DNA of 14,575 bases from positions 1 through 14,575 of the forward strand of contig DAOVUK010000021.1 in NCBI GenBank assembly GCA_030632625.1. Reading direction: 5' to 3'. This DNA is from Gammaproteobacteria bacterium. GTDB lineage: Bacteria; Pseudomonadota; Gammaproteobacteria; GRL18. Under the pieces are notes generated by a model. That model was not told the origin of the DNA, did no database searches, and was given only the letters and a program-made list of their open reading frames with translations. Of the stretch, positions 1 through 7,302 are shown in pieces. Positions within the stretch are counted from its first letter, which is position 1. Every line of letters starts with the position of its first letter. A program made the translations under genes and the position numbers.

Positions 1-2530
1 ATGTCTTGTTTATGGTAAAAAAACCTGAACTAGCACTTAATGTGCCACTACCGGTGGCTTCCAGATCACCACTGCCAATACCTGAATAAGTGCTTGTGAC
101 CGCAGCCCAGTCAATATCAACAGCACTATCATACAGAGTACAAGTGTCGCTGCTGTTATGAGTGAATGCAGTGCCGTCGTAATATTCAGCGGACAGCTTA
201 ATATTTTTCAAAGGTAAATACTCTGAACCATAGGCATTTTCAACAATCAGCCGACCCAGTCGCTGCTCTGCTGAAGAAGCCACTGACACAATGAAATCGG
301 TACAACTTTCCTCATCATAATTTAAGTTCGAGTCAGTGTCCACCTTATAGCAAACGCCATCGGTATCAGTCAAAGCTGCGACAAGAAATGTCAAATCAAA
401 TGCAGCATCAAAGGGTGCCACCTGGACACGATCATATTTCAGATAATCACCATTAATCGTCATCAGACTATTACCATCAAAATCAGTCCGCGTATCACTG
501 CCTGAAATAACAAAGTCCGGACTACCCTGTGGATCCACAATAGCGTCATCACTGTCAGCATTGGTATTATTCAGAGTTGACAGACCGGTGGTGTCAGTAT
601 AGCTTCGATTAAAGACTGATGCACCATCAAGCTTCCAGAATCCATTGACCCCCGTCACAGCATAATTATTTAAGGTATTATTGGCCACACCTTTTGCCGC
701 AATGGTTAATTGCGGCTCAGAAATAAAATTAAAAGCCTGCCCCATATAGGTATAATCAGGACTACAGGCATCATTCACCACAGGTATGTTGGCGGTCACT
801 AAAAAATAAGACGGGTAGAAACGACCGATATTATCACTGACTGCTGCGGCAATCGCATCGGTGATCCCCAGATAATCTAATTTGGGGGTGTGAAATTGAA
901 ACACCCCGACTTCAGCAATGCTTTGATTATCTATCGTGTGAATGCCGTTGTCCGCATCACTTATCGAAAAACTGTTCACAGCCAGAGCACCCGAAGTTCC
1001 TCCTGAGGGTGAAATCAGAGAATGACTCAGGTCAATATTATTTAATTGAAAATTAGGTGTGACTGGCCCTGCTGGATTGCCTGATTCACAATAAGCATTG
1101 ATTTTCAGGTTGAAGATTTCACCCGCTTTTTTAAATTTTGTGCAGCTGCCGTCACCACTTGCACAATCTGCATCGGCATCATCACTAAAAATACGTAAAC
1201 CTGCCGGAACCACAGTAAAAAGATTACTATCGTGCAGCATGGCATTAAACGGAGCACCGTCATAGGGAGCCTGAGCAAACTTAAAATGTAATTGCATTTG
1301 CCCGGCATCAGGATAATTAAGCGTATAATCTGCAACGCCATTGCTAAACGTCAGGTTGCTGGTGCTGCTTTCTGTGAGCGGAATTGCAGCACCATTAATC
1401 CTCACCTGTGTACTGCTGTCATTGGCATTGGGGCTAATATACTCAGACCATATTTTCACCGCCTTCACCCCGGAAAAATTTTCAATAACAGCGCACCCGG
1501 CGTCAGCACTTATCTGTCCAAACGCAGTGAGTTGATAAGCGGGTGAAGTGGTACATGATGTCATTGGCGAGCTTATGGTATTACTGAGAAACCCGTAAGC
1601 ATAAAAGTTTGTGCCTGAGCCGCTATTGCTCACAGCACCATCCGCTGCGGTGACCGTAACCTGTTCTTCCTGATTGTGATAAAGGTAAACGGTTGCCTGC
1701 CCTGTGGTGCCATCAAATGTTATTGAGCTGACTATATTAGTTTTACTGCTGGTGTCATAAAAAACAGGGGGAGTAGTATTCGGTGTCGTGGTCAGACTCA
1801 CAGTACCGGCGTAGTCTGTTTTAATTGAGCCGTCACTGCAAAGTGCCTGAATATCAACCTGTGCCGGAGTTTGCGGACAGGCCAGTGCAGAATTCGCCTG
1901 GGTTATGGTGAATCTATCCAGAGAACAAGAGGAGTCTGGATCATTCGTAGCTCCTCTGGAGTCTTCACAATCACTCCAGTCATTGGTATCAGAGCTGCCA
2001 TCGGGCATACTGCAGACACCACTATCTGAGGCATTAATTTGATCATAGATCGTTGCACAGCCGGCAGGCACATTCCAGTTCCAGGTGGTGGTATTATTGA
2101 AATATTGAAGGTAGTGAACAGCATCGCCAACAATCGGATCAGCACTGCCGTCACTTAATAATACTTCACCACTTGATTGCTCAAAAGCATTATTATTACC
2201 ACCAAACTCATTTTCATCAATAATAATATAATCCCCGGCCTGAACATCAGGCATAGCCCCCGTTAAGGCAACACCATTTCGATAGACAATGCCTATATCA
2301 CTGACAACAAGTCCCTCATCGCCATAGTAAACTTGCCAGTTCTGAACATCTTGAGCCGCATTAACATAAAGTTCGATATAACCCTCATTATTACCACCGG
2401 GAACATAAATCTGGTTAATGGATATTGAATTAATGCTGCTGCAGGCAACATCCGTGGCGGCAAGCGTGTCGTTACCGACAATAAAAAGCACTAAAAAACA
2501 AAAAAGAAGCACTTTTTTTTCAAGATTCAT
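1..2530 (-). CDS. mshQ: MshQ-like secreted pilus protein (DUF6701), 3' end outside the window
   Basis: This frame is open for 843 codons from an ATG at 2530 and leaves the window at base 1, so the C-terminus is missing. Residues 1-25 form a signal peptide (hydrophobic stretch LLFCFLVLFIV, likely cleavage near TLA/A). Residues about 38-165 are an exported beta-rich domain with a YIELYV motif and a following tryptophan (NW), resembling a lamin-tail-like fold. This takes the place where other MshQ proteins often carry a LamG-type domain. From about residue 205 the pattern LDRFTI, LACPQTPAQVDIQALC and GTVSLTTTP matches the start of DUF6701, the signature of MshQ. The protein is rich in Cys, Asp, Asn, Ser and Thr, as expected for a disulfide-stabilised surface protein. 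It is the last gene of the minor-pilin cluster and starts 19 bases after mshP, with only a weak ribosome binding site. The exact role of MshQ is not settled; a tip or surface adhesin role is inference. Confidence 0.85.
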   Translation of the reverse strand, partial: MNLEKKVLLFCFLVLFIVGNDTLAATDVACSSINSISINQIYVPGGNNEGYIELYVNAAQDVQNWQVYYGDEGLVVSDIGIVYRNGVALTGAMPDVQAGDYIIIDENEFGGNNNAFEQSSGEVLLSDGSADPIVGDAVHYLQYFNNTTTWNWNVPAGCATIYDQINASDSGVCSMPDGSSDTNDWSDCEDSRGATNDPDSSCSLDRFTITQANSALACPQTPAQVDIQALCSDGSIKTDYAGTVSLTTTPNTTPPVFYDTSSKTNIVSSITFDGTTGQATVYLYHNQEEQVTVTAADGAVSNSGSGTNFYAYGFLSNTISSPMTSCTTSPAYQLTAFGQISADAGCAVIENFSGVKAVKIWSEYISPNANDSSTQVRINGAAIPLTESSTSNLTFSNGVADYTLNYPDAGQMQLHFKFAQAPYDGAPFNAMLHDSNLFTVVPAGLRIFSDDADADCASGDGSCTKFKKAGEIFNLKINAYCESGNPAGPVTPNFQLNNIDLSHSLISPSGGTSGALAVNSFSISDADNGIHTIDNQSIAEVGVFQFHTPKLDYLGITDAIAAAVSDNIGRFYPSYFLVTANIPVVNDACSPDYTYMGQAFNFISEPQLTIAAKGVANNTLNNYAVTGVNGFWKLDGASVFNRSYTDTTGLSTLNNTNADSDDAIVDPQGSPDFVISGSDTRTDFDGNSLMTINGDYLKYDRVQVAPFDAAFDLTFLVAALTDTDGVCYKVDTDSNLNYDEESCTDFIVSVASSAEQRLGRLIVENAYGSEYLPLKNIKLSAEYYDGTAFTHNSSDTCTLYDSAVDIDWAAVTSTYSGIGSGDLEATGSGTLSASSGFFTINKT

Positions 2531-2549
2531 ATTTTAAGACTCATAGACT

Positions 2550-3002
2550 CTAAAGACCATCATAGGAAATTGTCGTTTGTATTTGTCGTTTTACATAAAA
2601 AATATCACCACTGCTTCCTTTTGCTGCACTCATTGAAATCGTTGTTACTCTGGGTAACACAGCGCAAGAGGCCAGGCTATTACAGCATCCCGGACATAAA
2701 TCAATACAGCTATCTACTGAAATGGCAAAACCTTCTATCGTTATCCAGCTGGCACCGGTCACACCACTGCAGCTGTCATTAAAATTAGTATCATTGCTTG
2801 AAACAACAGAAATTGCCCATTCCATACCACTCCTGGCAGCATAATACGCACGGGTCTGTTCAATATTCAGGGCAGATGTAGTGCTGGTCACAGAACTTAA
2901 TGTCACCATAGCGACACCAATGGCTGCCAGTGCGACCATAACAAAAATAGCAGCAACGAGAGAAACACCCTTTTGGCGCTGATGATTTAAAGTCAGTTTC
3001 AT
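2550..3002 (-). CDS. mshP: MshP-like minor pilin (PilX/GspK-type)
   Basis: This 150-residue protein has a type IV prepilin leader with cleavage after Gly12 (QRQKG/VSLVA), then a hydrophobic helix at about 13-36. Position +5 of the mature protein is Ala17, not the usual Glu. Lack of Glu5 is typical of tip-initiating pseudopilins such as GspK. The motif RAYYAARSGMEWA (51-63) is characteristic of MshP/PilX-type proteins. Six cysteines (78, 99, 103, 106, 107, 113) cluster in the globular part and suggest disulfides. Its ATG overlaps the mshO stop by four bases (ATGA at 2999-3002), which indicates translational coupling. The assignment rests on the motif, length and place in the operon. Confidence 0.85.
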   Translation of the reverse strand: MKLTLNHQRQKGVSLVAAIFVMVALAAIGVAMVTLSSVTSTTSALNIEQTRAYYAARSGMEWAISVVSSNDTNFNDSCSGVTGASWITIEGFAISVDSCIDLCPGCCNSLASCAVLPRVTTISMSAAKGSSGDIFYVKRQIQTTISYDGL

Positions 3003-3823
3003 GGCTGATTTTCAACAAAGATCTGCTGCAGCAGAGTAATTTTTTCATTAGTATGCTGCGCATCATTAATGGTTATTTCTAAAGTCACTAATCCGGGACG
3101 TGTGGAGTTACCCGGATCGTATTTAAAATCACAGGAAGAAATATTATCAACTAATAAATCCCCCTTGCTGATATCAACAGGTACCGACGTACCACCCAGA
3201 TCCTCACGAAAATTATAACCTGAGTATAATCTGATTTGTTTGGTGGTCAGATCGTCACAAATAAACGCAACAGCTTTATCAACCAGCATAAATCGATCTT
3301 CTGGTGAGTCATATGGAAAAGTAAAATCATTAAATGTCACTTCTGTTTTAGGGGGGGCTAATGGCAAACCTGTTATGGTCGCAATATTATCACCCTGATA
3401 TGCATCAGCTCCCGTTTGCCCTAAATTATAAACAACCACATAATGCGTATCTGCTTTGACTTCAGCATCAGTAATATTCGTCAGTGCTTTTCTTATAAGA
3501 AATTTGTTAATTAATTGATTGGCTTCAAAGATATCGCTGCCTGTTGATGAATACCGGCCGCCGTCAACAGTATTTAAAAAGGCAATGCTTTTAATCCCTC
3601 CGGACGATAAGACTTTAACACTATTGGGCAATGCATGATGAATATCCCGTGCCATGCGCTGCAAGGTTAACTCTGCAATATCAACCAGTTCTGCACGTCG
3701 CTTCATGTCACTATAGGCTTGCATCGGTGTGGTGATCATATTGACCACCATCATGGCAACAATACCCGTAATGACCATAACAGTGATCAGCTCTACCAGA
3801 GTAAAACCTCTATGCAGTCTCAT
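2999..3823 (-). CDS. mshO: MshO-like minor pilin (GspJ/PilW-type)
   Basis: The 274-residue product carries a short prepilin leader (MRLHRG) cut before Phe7, with Glu11 at mature position +5 and a hydrophobic helix at about 7-30. The long globular domain contains the phrase LQRMARDIHHALPNSV (54-69), the GspJ/PilW/MshO-type segment that follows the N-terminal helix. Cys189 and Cys231 may form a disulfide. It begins one base inside the mshD stop (TGATG at 3821-3825) and overlaps mshP at its other end, so mshD, mshO and mshP are probably translated as a coupled set. The likely role is a minor subunit of the tip or priming complex of the MSHA pilus, by homology to type II secretion and type IV pilus systems. 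Confidence 0.87.
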   Translation of the reverse strand: MRLHRGFTLVELITVMVITGIVAMMVVNMITTPMQAYSDMKRRAELVDIAELTLQRMARDIHHALPNSVKVLSSGGIKSIAFLNTVDGGRYSSTGSDIFEANQLINKFLIRKALTNITDAEVKADTHYVVVYNLGQTGADAYQGDNIATITGLPLAPPKTEVTFNDFTFPYDSPEDRFMLVDKAVAFICDDLTTKQIRLYSGYNFREDLGGTSVPVDISKGDLLVDNISSCDFKYDPGNSTRPGLVTLEITINDAQHTNEKITLLQQIFVENQP

Positions 3824-4296
3824 CAGTAGTCTGCTCTATAAGCAATAAGCGGTACATCTGTCCCTAAACCAATATGTGTGACTATGACGGTAATTTTTTT
3901 AGCATTAACACTATTAAGTTCACTGCCGCATGTTGCCGGATTGCAGGCACTCACCTGCACACCAATAGTATAAGCACTTAATGCACTTATGGAATTACCA
4001 AACTGATCTTCTATGCTGCTGCCCGCAGTAATGGCATTATAATCATCAACGTCATTATAATTACTCCTCCCCGCAGTGGCGCCGTCAGTGGTATAGGCCT
4101 GCATCATGATCTCATCCATATAACTTTGTGCAATAGCAAGTGACTGTGCTCGAATCATGGGATCAGCACTACTGCTGCTGGTCCCCAGAAAAAGAGCCAT
4201 AATACCGCCGACAGCAATGCTGATGATCACAATGGAAACAATCAGTTCAATTAATGTCACCCCATGAGATGAAAAGTACTTACGATTCATGAACAT
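3823..4296 (-). CDS. mshD: MshD-like minor pilin (GspI/PilV-type)
   Basis: The product has a prepilin leader with cleavage after Gly12 (SSHG/VTLIE), Glu17 at mature +5 and a hydrophobic helix at about 13-36. Residues 42-52 (ADPMIRAQSLA) and the nearby SYMDEIM fit the helix-tail region of MshD/PilV-like pseudopilins. A cysteine pair in SACNPATCG is probably disulfide-bonded. The longest frame starts at 4296, but an ATG at 4290 (MNRKYF) is better spaced from an upstream ACAGG and would give 155 residues; I prefer it, with modest certainty. The gene overlaps the end of mshC by 11-17 bases and shares one base with the mshO start. Confidence 0.83.
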   Translation of the reverse strand: MFMNRKYFSSHGVTLIELIVSIVIISIAVGGIMALFLGTSSSSADPMIRAQSLAIAQSYMDEIMMQAYTTDGATAGRSNYNDVDDYNAITAGSSIEDQFGNSISALSAYTIGVQVSACNPATCGSELNSVNAKKITVIVTHIGLGTDVPLIAYRADY

Positions 4297-4729
4297 AGCC
4301 TGTCGCCGCTTCTATGCTGATATTGTGCCCGCCGACTGAAAAGCTGTAAGCACCTGTAGAGCTTGCTGCACCTTGAGAATTGTATGTATAGTTTGCTGCC
4401 GGACTGATTGCAGAGGTTCCGCTTGCCGTGTAATTACCCTGACCGGAAGGATGCTTAAGGATAGTCCCGGAACAGGCACCGGAGGAGTAATACAAAGTGT
4501 AACTATTCGAAGTTAAACAGATAGTCACGTCATCCTGACTGGCAACAGCAATTTTTTGTGCATAACGAAAAGCGGAAAGGATTTGCTGATGGTATTGTGT
4601 ACTTTCAAACGAAGACTGATTAAAAAACTTTGCTGCACCAACGACTGACAGTATCCCTAAAATAACGATAACTATAATCAGTTCCAGCAGCGTAAAGCCG
4701 CGATTATGTCCTAAGCACTCAGATTGCAT
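4280..4729 (-). CDS. mshC: MshC-like minor pilin (GspH-type)
   Basis: This 149-residue pseudopilin has a leader cut after Gly11 (GHNRG/FTLLE), Glu16 at mature +5 and a textbook hydrophobic segment (LIIVIVILGILSVVGAAKFF). The region QILSAFRYAQKIAVASQDDVTICLT matches the GspH/MshC-type pseudopilins (helix, then a strand with a Cys). A second Cys (SGACSG) makes a disulfide likely. It is the first gene of the overlapping mshC-D-O-P-Q set. The ribosome binding site is weak (CTGG just before ATG), but a possible promoter lies at 4760-4768, so this block may be expressed partly on its own. The expected role is minor pilin assembly at the tip. Confidence 0.83.
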   Translation of the reverse strand: MQSECLGHNRGFTLLELIIVIVILGILSVVGAAKFFNQSSFESTQYHQQILSAFRYAQKIAVASQDDVTICLTSNSYTLYYSSGACSGTILKHPSGQGNYTASGTSAISPAANYTYNSQGAASSTGAYSFSVGGHNISIEAATGYVHES

Positions 4730-4759
4730 CCAGATTAAGCCATTTTATGTGATGCTTTA

Positions 4760-4768
4760 ATTCTAGCA
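4760..4768 (-). promoter_or_regulatory. Candidate extended -10 promoter for mshC-mshQ
   Basis: On the minus strand the gap upstream of mshC reads TGCTAGAAT, an extended -10 element (TG, one base, then five of six matches to TATAAT). Seventeen bases upstream lies ACAACA, only a weak -35, which extended -10 promoters tolerate. Transcription would start about 24 bases before the mshC ATG. The pilin gene has the same kind of element (7221-7229). This is a motif reading only. Confidence 0.35.
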
Positions 4769-4815
4769 GTAAATGAAAAAGATGTTGTACACAAAGAAGA
4801 TACTCGGGTGGATTA

Positions 4816-6576
4816 TTAGCGTTCAGCGTTAACACTCTGTTTGTCCTGATACCACTTCATATAATCAAAAAATACCCGCTGCAGTTCACTTCTCAGCCGG
4901 GCTGACATTTGTTTATTATTATTCATTGCTCTGAACATTTGCATAAACTCATCATGCGAAAAGGGGCAGCGGCCTTGCATCTGGCATTTGCTCAGCGTTT
5001 CAAAGTAAGCCAATGACGGGCTGCGAATCGGTGCGGACTCAAGTCGAGTTATAAAGTTGTGATAGAGCGTCTTATTAAGACCTTTGTTTGCCTCGCCATC
5101 CAGAATAAAATGGCCAATATAGGCATTTAGATTATATTGTGATAAGCCAATGGCATTTTTAAAGAACTGACTGGCACTAAAATAAGAGGCTTCCAGGCGT
5201 CTTTTTTTATACACATAATACATAACCCGACCCAGTTGATAATTTGCCCGTGCTGATTCAGGATGATTTTTTACTTCAGCAATGGCATGTCTCATCTCAC
5301 TGGACCACTGCACACTGCGCACATAGGTAGTCCAGGAAAAAACTGAAAATATCAGCAATAAAATAACAATAAATATTTTTCTGTTTTTTATTTGATATAA
5401 AAATAATACCAGGCAGAAAAGAATGCCCAGTGAAGGTAAATAATTTCGATGCTCATGCACCAGTTCCAGGGTAATAAAGCTTGATTCCATTAAATGCCCG
5501 GCAAGAAACCACAGCACTGCAAATAAGAAAAATGGATATTTGTACCGGAAAACCACTCCCAGGAATAAACAGCCCAATAAGGCAAATAATGAAATCAGGG
5601 TACTCAGCGGCTCCAGTAAAGAACGGGACAGCGGCCAGTAATCATGATAAATGGAAAAATGTTCGCTCACGGGTGTCAGAATCAATGAAAGATACAGCCA
5701 GAGAATGGTTATTTCTGTATAGAGCCTTTCTGACAATGAAAAATGTCTGCCCGGCACCATGACTGACCAGCGTGACAGCGGTTGTCCGGGTATAATAAAA
5801 TATAACAATAAAGCAATGGTTATAACAAAGAAGCCCAGCAGCAATATAAAATCCAGACGATTTCTGGTTTTAAATTTAAAGCTGAAAGCTTCAATTATCA
5901 ATAGAAAAAGTGGTGCCAGAGCGCCATTTTCTTTGCTTAATACAGCCAGTACAGTGAGCGCGGAAACGGCTGATAAAGTAAGCGGAATGCCTGTGTATTT
6001 GTTTAATGAAGTATTTAATGAAGGGTTTAATAAAGGCTTTAATGATCGCTCCCTGCCCTTGATATAGACAATAAATGTCAGCAGCAGGAACAGTGCTGAT
6101 AGACTGGTCATTCGCTGCACGATGTACAGAACACTGGTTAATTGAATGGGGTGGATCAGCCAAAGGGCACTGACGCCCAGTGCCAGATAAATAATCTGAT
6201 TATTTTCCAGTCTGTTTTTTGTCAGCTGTCCATGGTTCAATAATAAACGAATAAAACTAAATACCAGAAAAGCATTTAATAAATGGATCACCAGATTGGT
6301 TAATTTAAAATAATAGGGATTTAAACCTGTGGTATTGATGTTTGCAGCAAAACTGAGAAAACTGATGGGGCGGCCACTGCCGCTATTATTACTGCGGGAC
6401 AGCGCAATATCTTTTAATGTCTGCAAAGAAAATTCGTCGGCATGCAGTGATTTATTAACAATGATATTGGCAATATCATCAAATTCGAAGCTGCCGTTCA
6501 GGCCCGGAGAGTAAATTAAAACGGTAGTTATCAGCAGGAATAACCACAGACCAAAAAGCGTCTGTTTATTTGACAT
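4816..6576 (-). CDS. TMTC-like polytopic GT-C glycosyltransferase candidate with TPR-like tail
   Basis: This 586-residue inner-membrane protein has about ten hydrophobic segments between residues 7 and 418, followed by a soluble C-terminal part. After the first helix comes FEFDDIANIIVN (Asp33-Asp34), placed like the acidic motif in the first periplasmic loop of GT-C glycosyltransferases. Further motifs line up with the TMTC/DUF1736 group: GRPISFLSF (68-76, compare YRPL), HPIQ...IVQR (142-155), SKENG (214-218) and EHRNYLPSLG (375-384). Residues about 435-490 (HPESARANYQLGR, then SASQFFKNAIGL) look like one or two degenerate TPR units. The gene sits between the major pilin and mshC, a place where canonical msh loci have no such gene, so modification of the pilin or another surface protein is a reasonable inference; donor and acceptor are unknown. 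The ribosome binding site is poor. It could instead be an uncharacterised membrane TPR protein without enzymatic activity. Confidence 0.75.
   Translation of the reverse strand: MSNKQTLFGLWLFLLITTVLIYSPGLNGSFEFDDIANIIVNKSLHADEFSLQTLKDIALSRSNNSGSGRPISFLSFAANINTTGLNPYYFKLTNLVIHLLNAFLVFSFIRLLLNHGQLTKNRLENNQIIYLALGVSALWLIHPIQLTSVLYIVQRMTSLSALFLLLTFIVYIKGRERSLKPLLNPSLNTSLNKYTGIPLTLSAVSALTVLAVLSKENGALAPLFLLIIEAFSFKFKTRNRLDFILLLGFFVITIALLLYFIIPGQPLSRWSVMVPGRHFSLSERLYTEITILWLYLSLILTPVSEHFSIYHDYWPLSRSLLEPLSTLISLFALLGCLFLGVVFRYKYPFFLFAVLWFLAGHLMESSFITLELVHEHRNYLPSLGILFCLVLFLYQIKNRKIFIVILLLIFSVFSWTTYVRSVQWSSEMRHAIAEVKNHPESARANYQLGRVMYYVYKKRRLEASYFSASQFFKNAIGLSQYNLNAYIGHFILDGEANKGLNKTLYHNFITRLESAPIRSPSLAYFETLSKCQMQGRCPFSHDEFMQMFRAMNNNKQMSARLRSELQRVFFDYMKWYQDKQSVNAER
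6001..6048 (-). repeat. In-frame 12-bp tandem repeat, four imperfect units
   Basis: Four consecutive 12-base units (6001-6012, 6013-6024, 6025-6036, 6037-6048) share the core TTTAAT on the plus strand. On the coding strand they encode four imperfect tetrapeptides starting with Leu (LKPL, LNPS, LNTS, LNKY; residues 179-194) in a loop between membrane segments of the TMTC-like protein. Because 12 is a multiple of 3, copy-number change would lengthen or shorten the loop without a frameshift. Confidence 0.7.
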
Positions 6577-6602
6577 AGATTAGTATTAATTCAGAGCTTA
6601 TA

Positions 6603-6634
6603 CATTCCTGTGCAGAGACTAACGCACGGGAATG
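6603..6634 (-). other. Strong hairpin just downstream of the pilin gene
   Basis: The arms CATTCCtGTGC (6603-6613) and GCACgGGAATG (6624-6634) are complementary over 11 positions with one mismatch, around a 10-base loop. The hairpin starts 19 bases past the pilin stop and lies ahead of the TMTC-like gene. No U-run follows on either strand, so it is not a standard intrinsic terminator. A role in stabilising the 3' end of pilin mRNA or in reducing read-through would fit its place, but is inference. Confidence 0.6.
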
Positions 6635-6652
6635 AAATAAAGCAGGGGAAGA

Positions 6653-7141
6653 TTACAAAGTGTTGCCGACATCACCATTGCCAGAGTCATAGGTTATATC
6701 ATCAGTGGCACCATTTGGATTATACCTATAGGTACAAAGCACTCCAGCACCTGTAGACGTATAATCAGTGGTTGTACCGGTAGTTGCTATGGAAGGTGGA
6801 TTTTGCATCAGACCTAACCAGACTTGTTCACACGCAAGAGTAGAGCTGCCAGGAGTCGTACTGACCGGCCAGCCCTCGGCATTAACATTCACATCATCAT
6901 TACCAAAGCCATTCACACCATCAGTATCCTGACCTGTAATGCCATTAGCAATCCATTGCGCATGAACCAGAGCAACGGCTGAACCCATGCCACCGGTAGC
7001 ACCGTCAATTGCGGCATCATGAGCCTGCTCAGTCACATCCATAAATTTAGGCAAGGCCGTCGCTGCCAGAATGCCTAAAATCAGGATTACGGTAATTAAT
7101 TCCACCAGAGTAAAACCGGCACTTGACTGTATCTTATTCAT
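6653..7141 (-). CDS. mshA: MSHA-type major pilin (type IV prepilin)
   Basis: This 162-residue prepilin has a short leader (MNKIQSSAG) cut before Phe10, Glu14 at mature +5 and the hydrophobic polymerisation helix (LITVILILGILAATALPKF). The following segment (MDVTEQAHDAAIDGATGGMGSA) is typical of MshA pilins. Cys104 and Cys136 probably close the C-terminal D-loop. The part around and after that loop is rich in Ser and Thr (for example ATTGTTTDYTST), offering possible O-glycosylation sites. A good ribosome binding site (GAGG, nine bases from the ATG), a dedicated upstream gap with a candidate promoter, and a hairpin after the stop all suggest high, independent expression. It could equally be the related minor pilin MshB, but it is the only pilin gene between mshG and mshC, so it is taken as the major subunit. 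Confidence 0.85.
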   Translation of the reverse strand: MNKIQSSAGFTLVELITVILILGILAATALPKFMDVTEQAHDAAIDGATGGMGSAVALVHAQWIANGITGQDTDGVNGFGNDDVNVNAEGWPVSTTPGSSTLACEQVWLGLMQNPPSIATTGTTTDYTSTGAGVLCTYRYNPNGATDDITYDSGNGDVGNTL

Positions 7142-7150
7142 TTAAAACGA

Positions 7151-7154
7151 CCTC
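7151..7154 (-). promoter_or_regulatory. Ribosome binding site of the pilin gene
   Basis: GAGG on the minus strand, nine bases before the ATG at 7141. It is clearly stronger than the sites of the neighbouring pilus genes and fixes the pilin start. Confidence 0.65.
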
Positions 7155-7220
7155 TTTATTTTTTCTTATATCTAACTATTAATGGTTAGCGTCCAGTGAT
7201 TAAATAACTTTATATTGAAA

Positions 7221-7229
7221 ACTATAGCA
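7221..7229 (-). promoter_or_regulatory. Candidate extended -10 promoter of the pilin gene
   Basis: The 161-base AT-rich gap between mshG and the pilin gene contains TGCTATAGT on the minus strand: the extended TG motif followed by a five-of-six -10 box. No good -35 is visible at 17-18 bases. The start point would fall near 7214, giving a leader of about 73 bases. No intrinsic terminator for mshG is seen in the gap, so read-through from mshE-mshG is also possible. Confidence 0.4.
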
Positions 7230-7302
7230 GTCTATTTTCAAAAAACCATAATATTGATGTATTTTTTAATAAAATGAGCCATATTATTGAAATAAAACAA
7301 TA

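Noticed and set aside
1292..1546. Open frames on the plus strand inside the mshQ region
   Set aside because: The minus-strand mshQ frame is open for 843 codons with a signal peptide and DUF6701 pattern; the plus-strand frames show no motif and no ribosome binding site.
5759..6067. Plus-strand frame of 102 codons
   Set aside because: It lies wholly inside the TMTC-like gene, includes the 12-bp repeat read on the wrong strand and has no recognisable domain.
4816..6576. PglL/PilO-type O-oligosaccharyltransferase or Wzy/WaaL ligase
   Set aside because: The motif set (DD after the first helix, GRPIS, HPIQ, SKENG, EHRNYLPS, TPR-like tail) fits the TMTC-like group, and the large periplasmic Wzy_C loop is not evident.
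6603..6634. Intrinsic terminator after the pilin gene
   Set aside because: The stem is good but no U-run follows on either strand.
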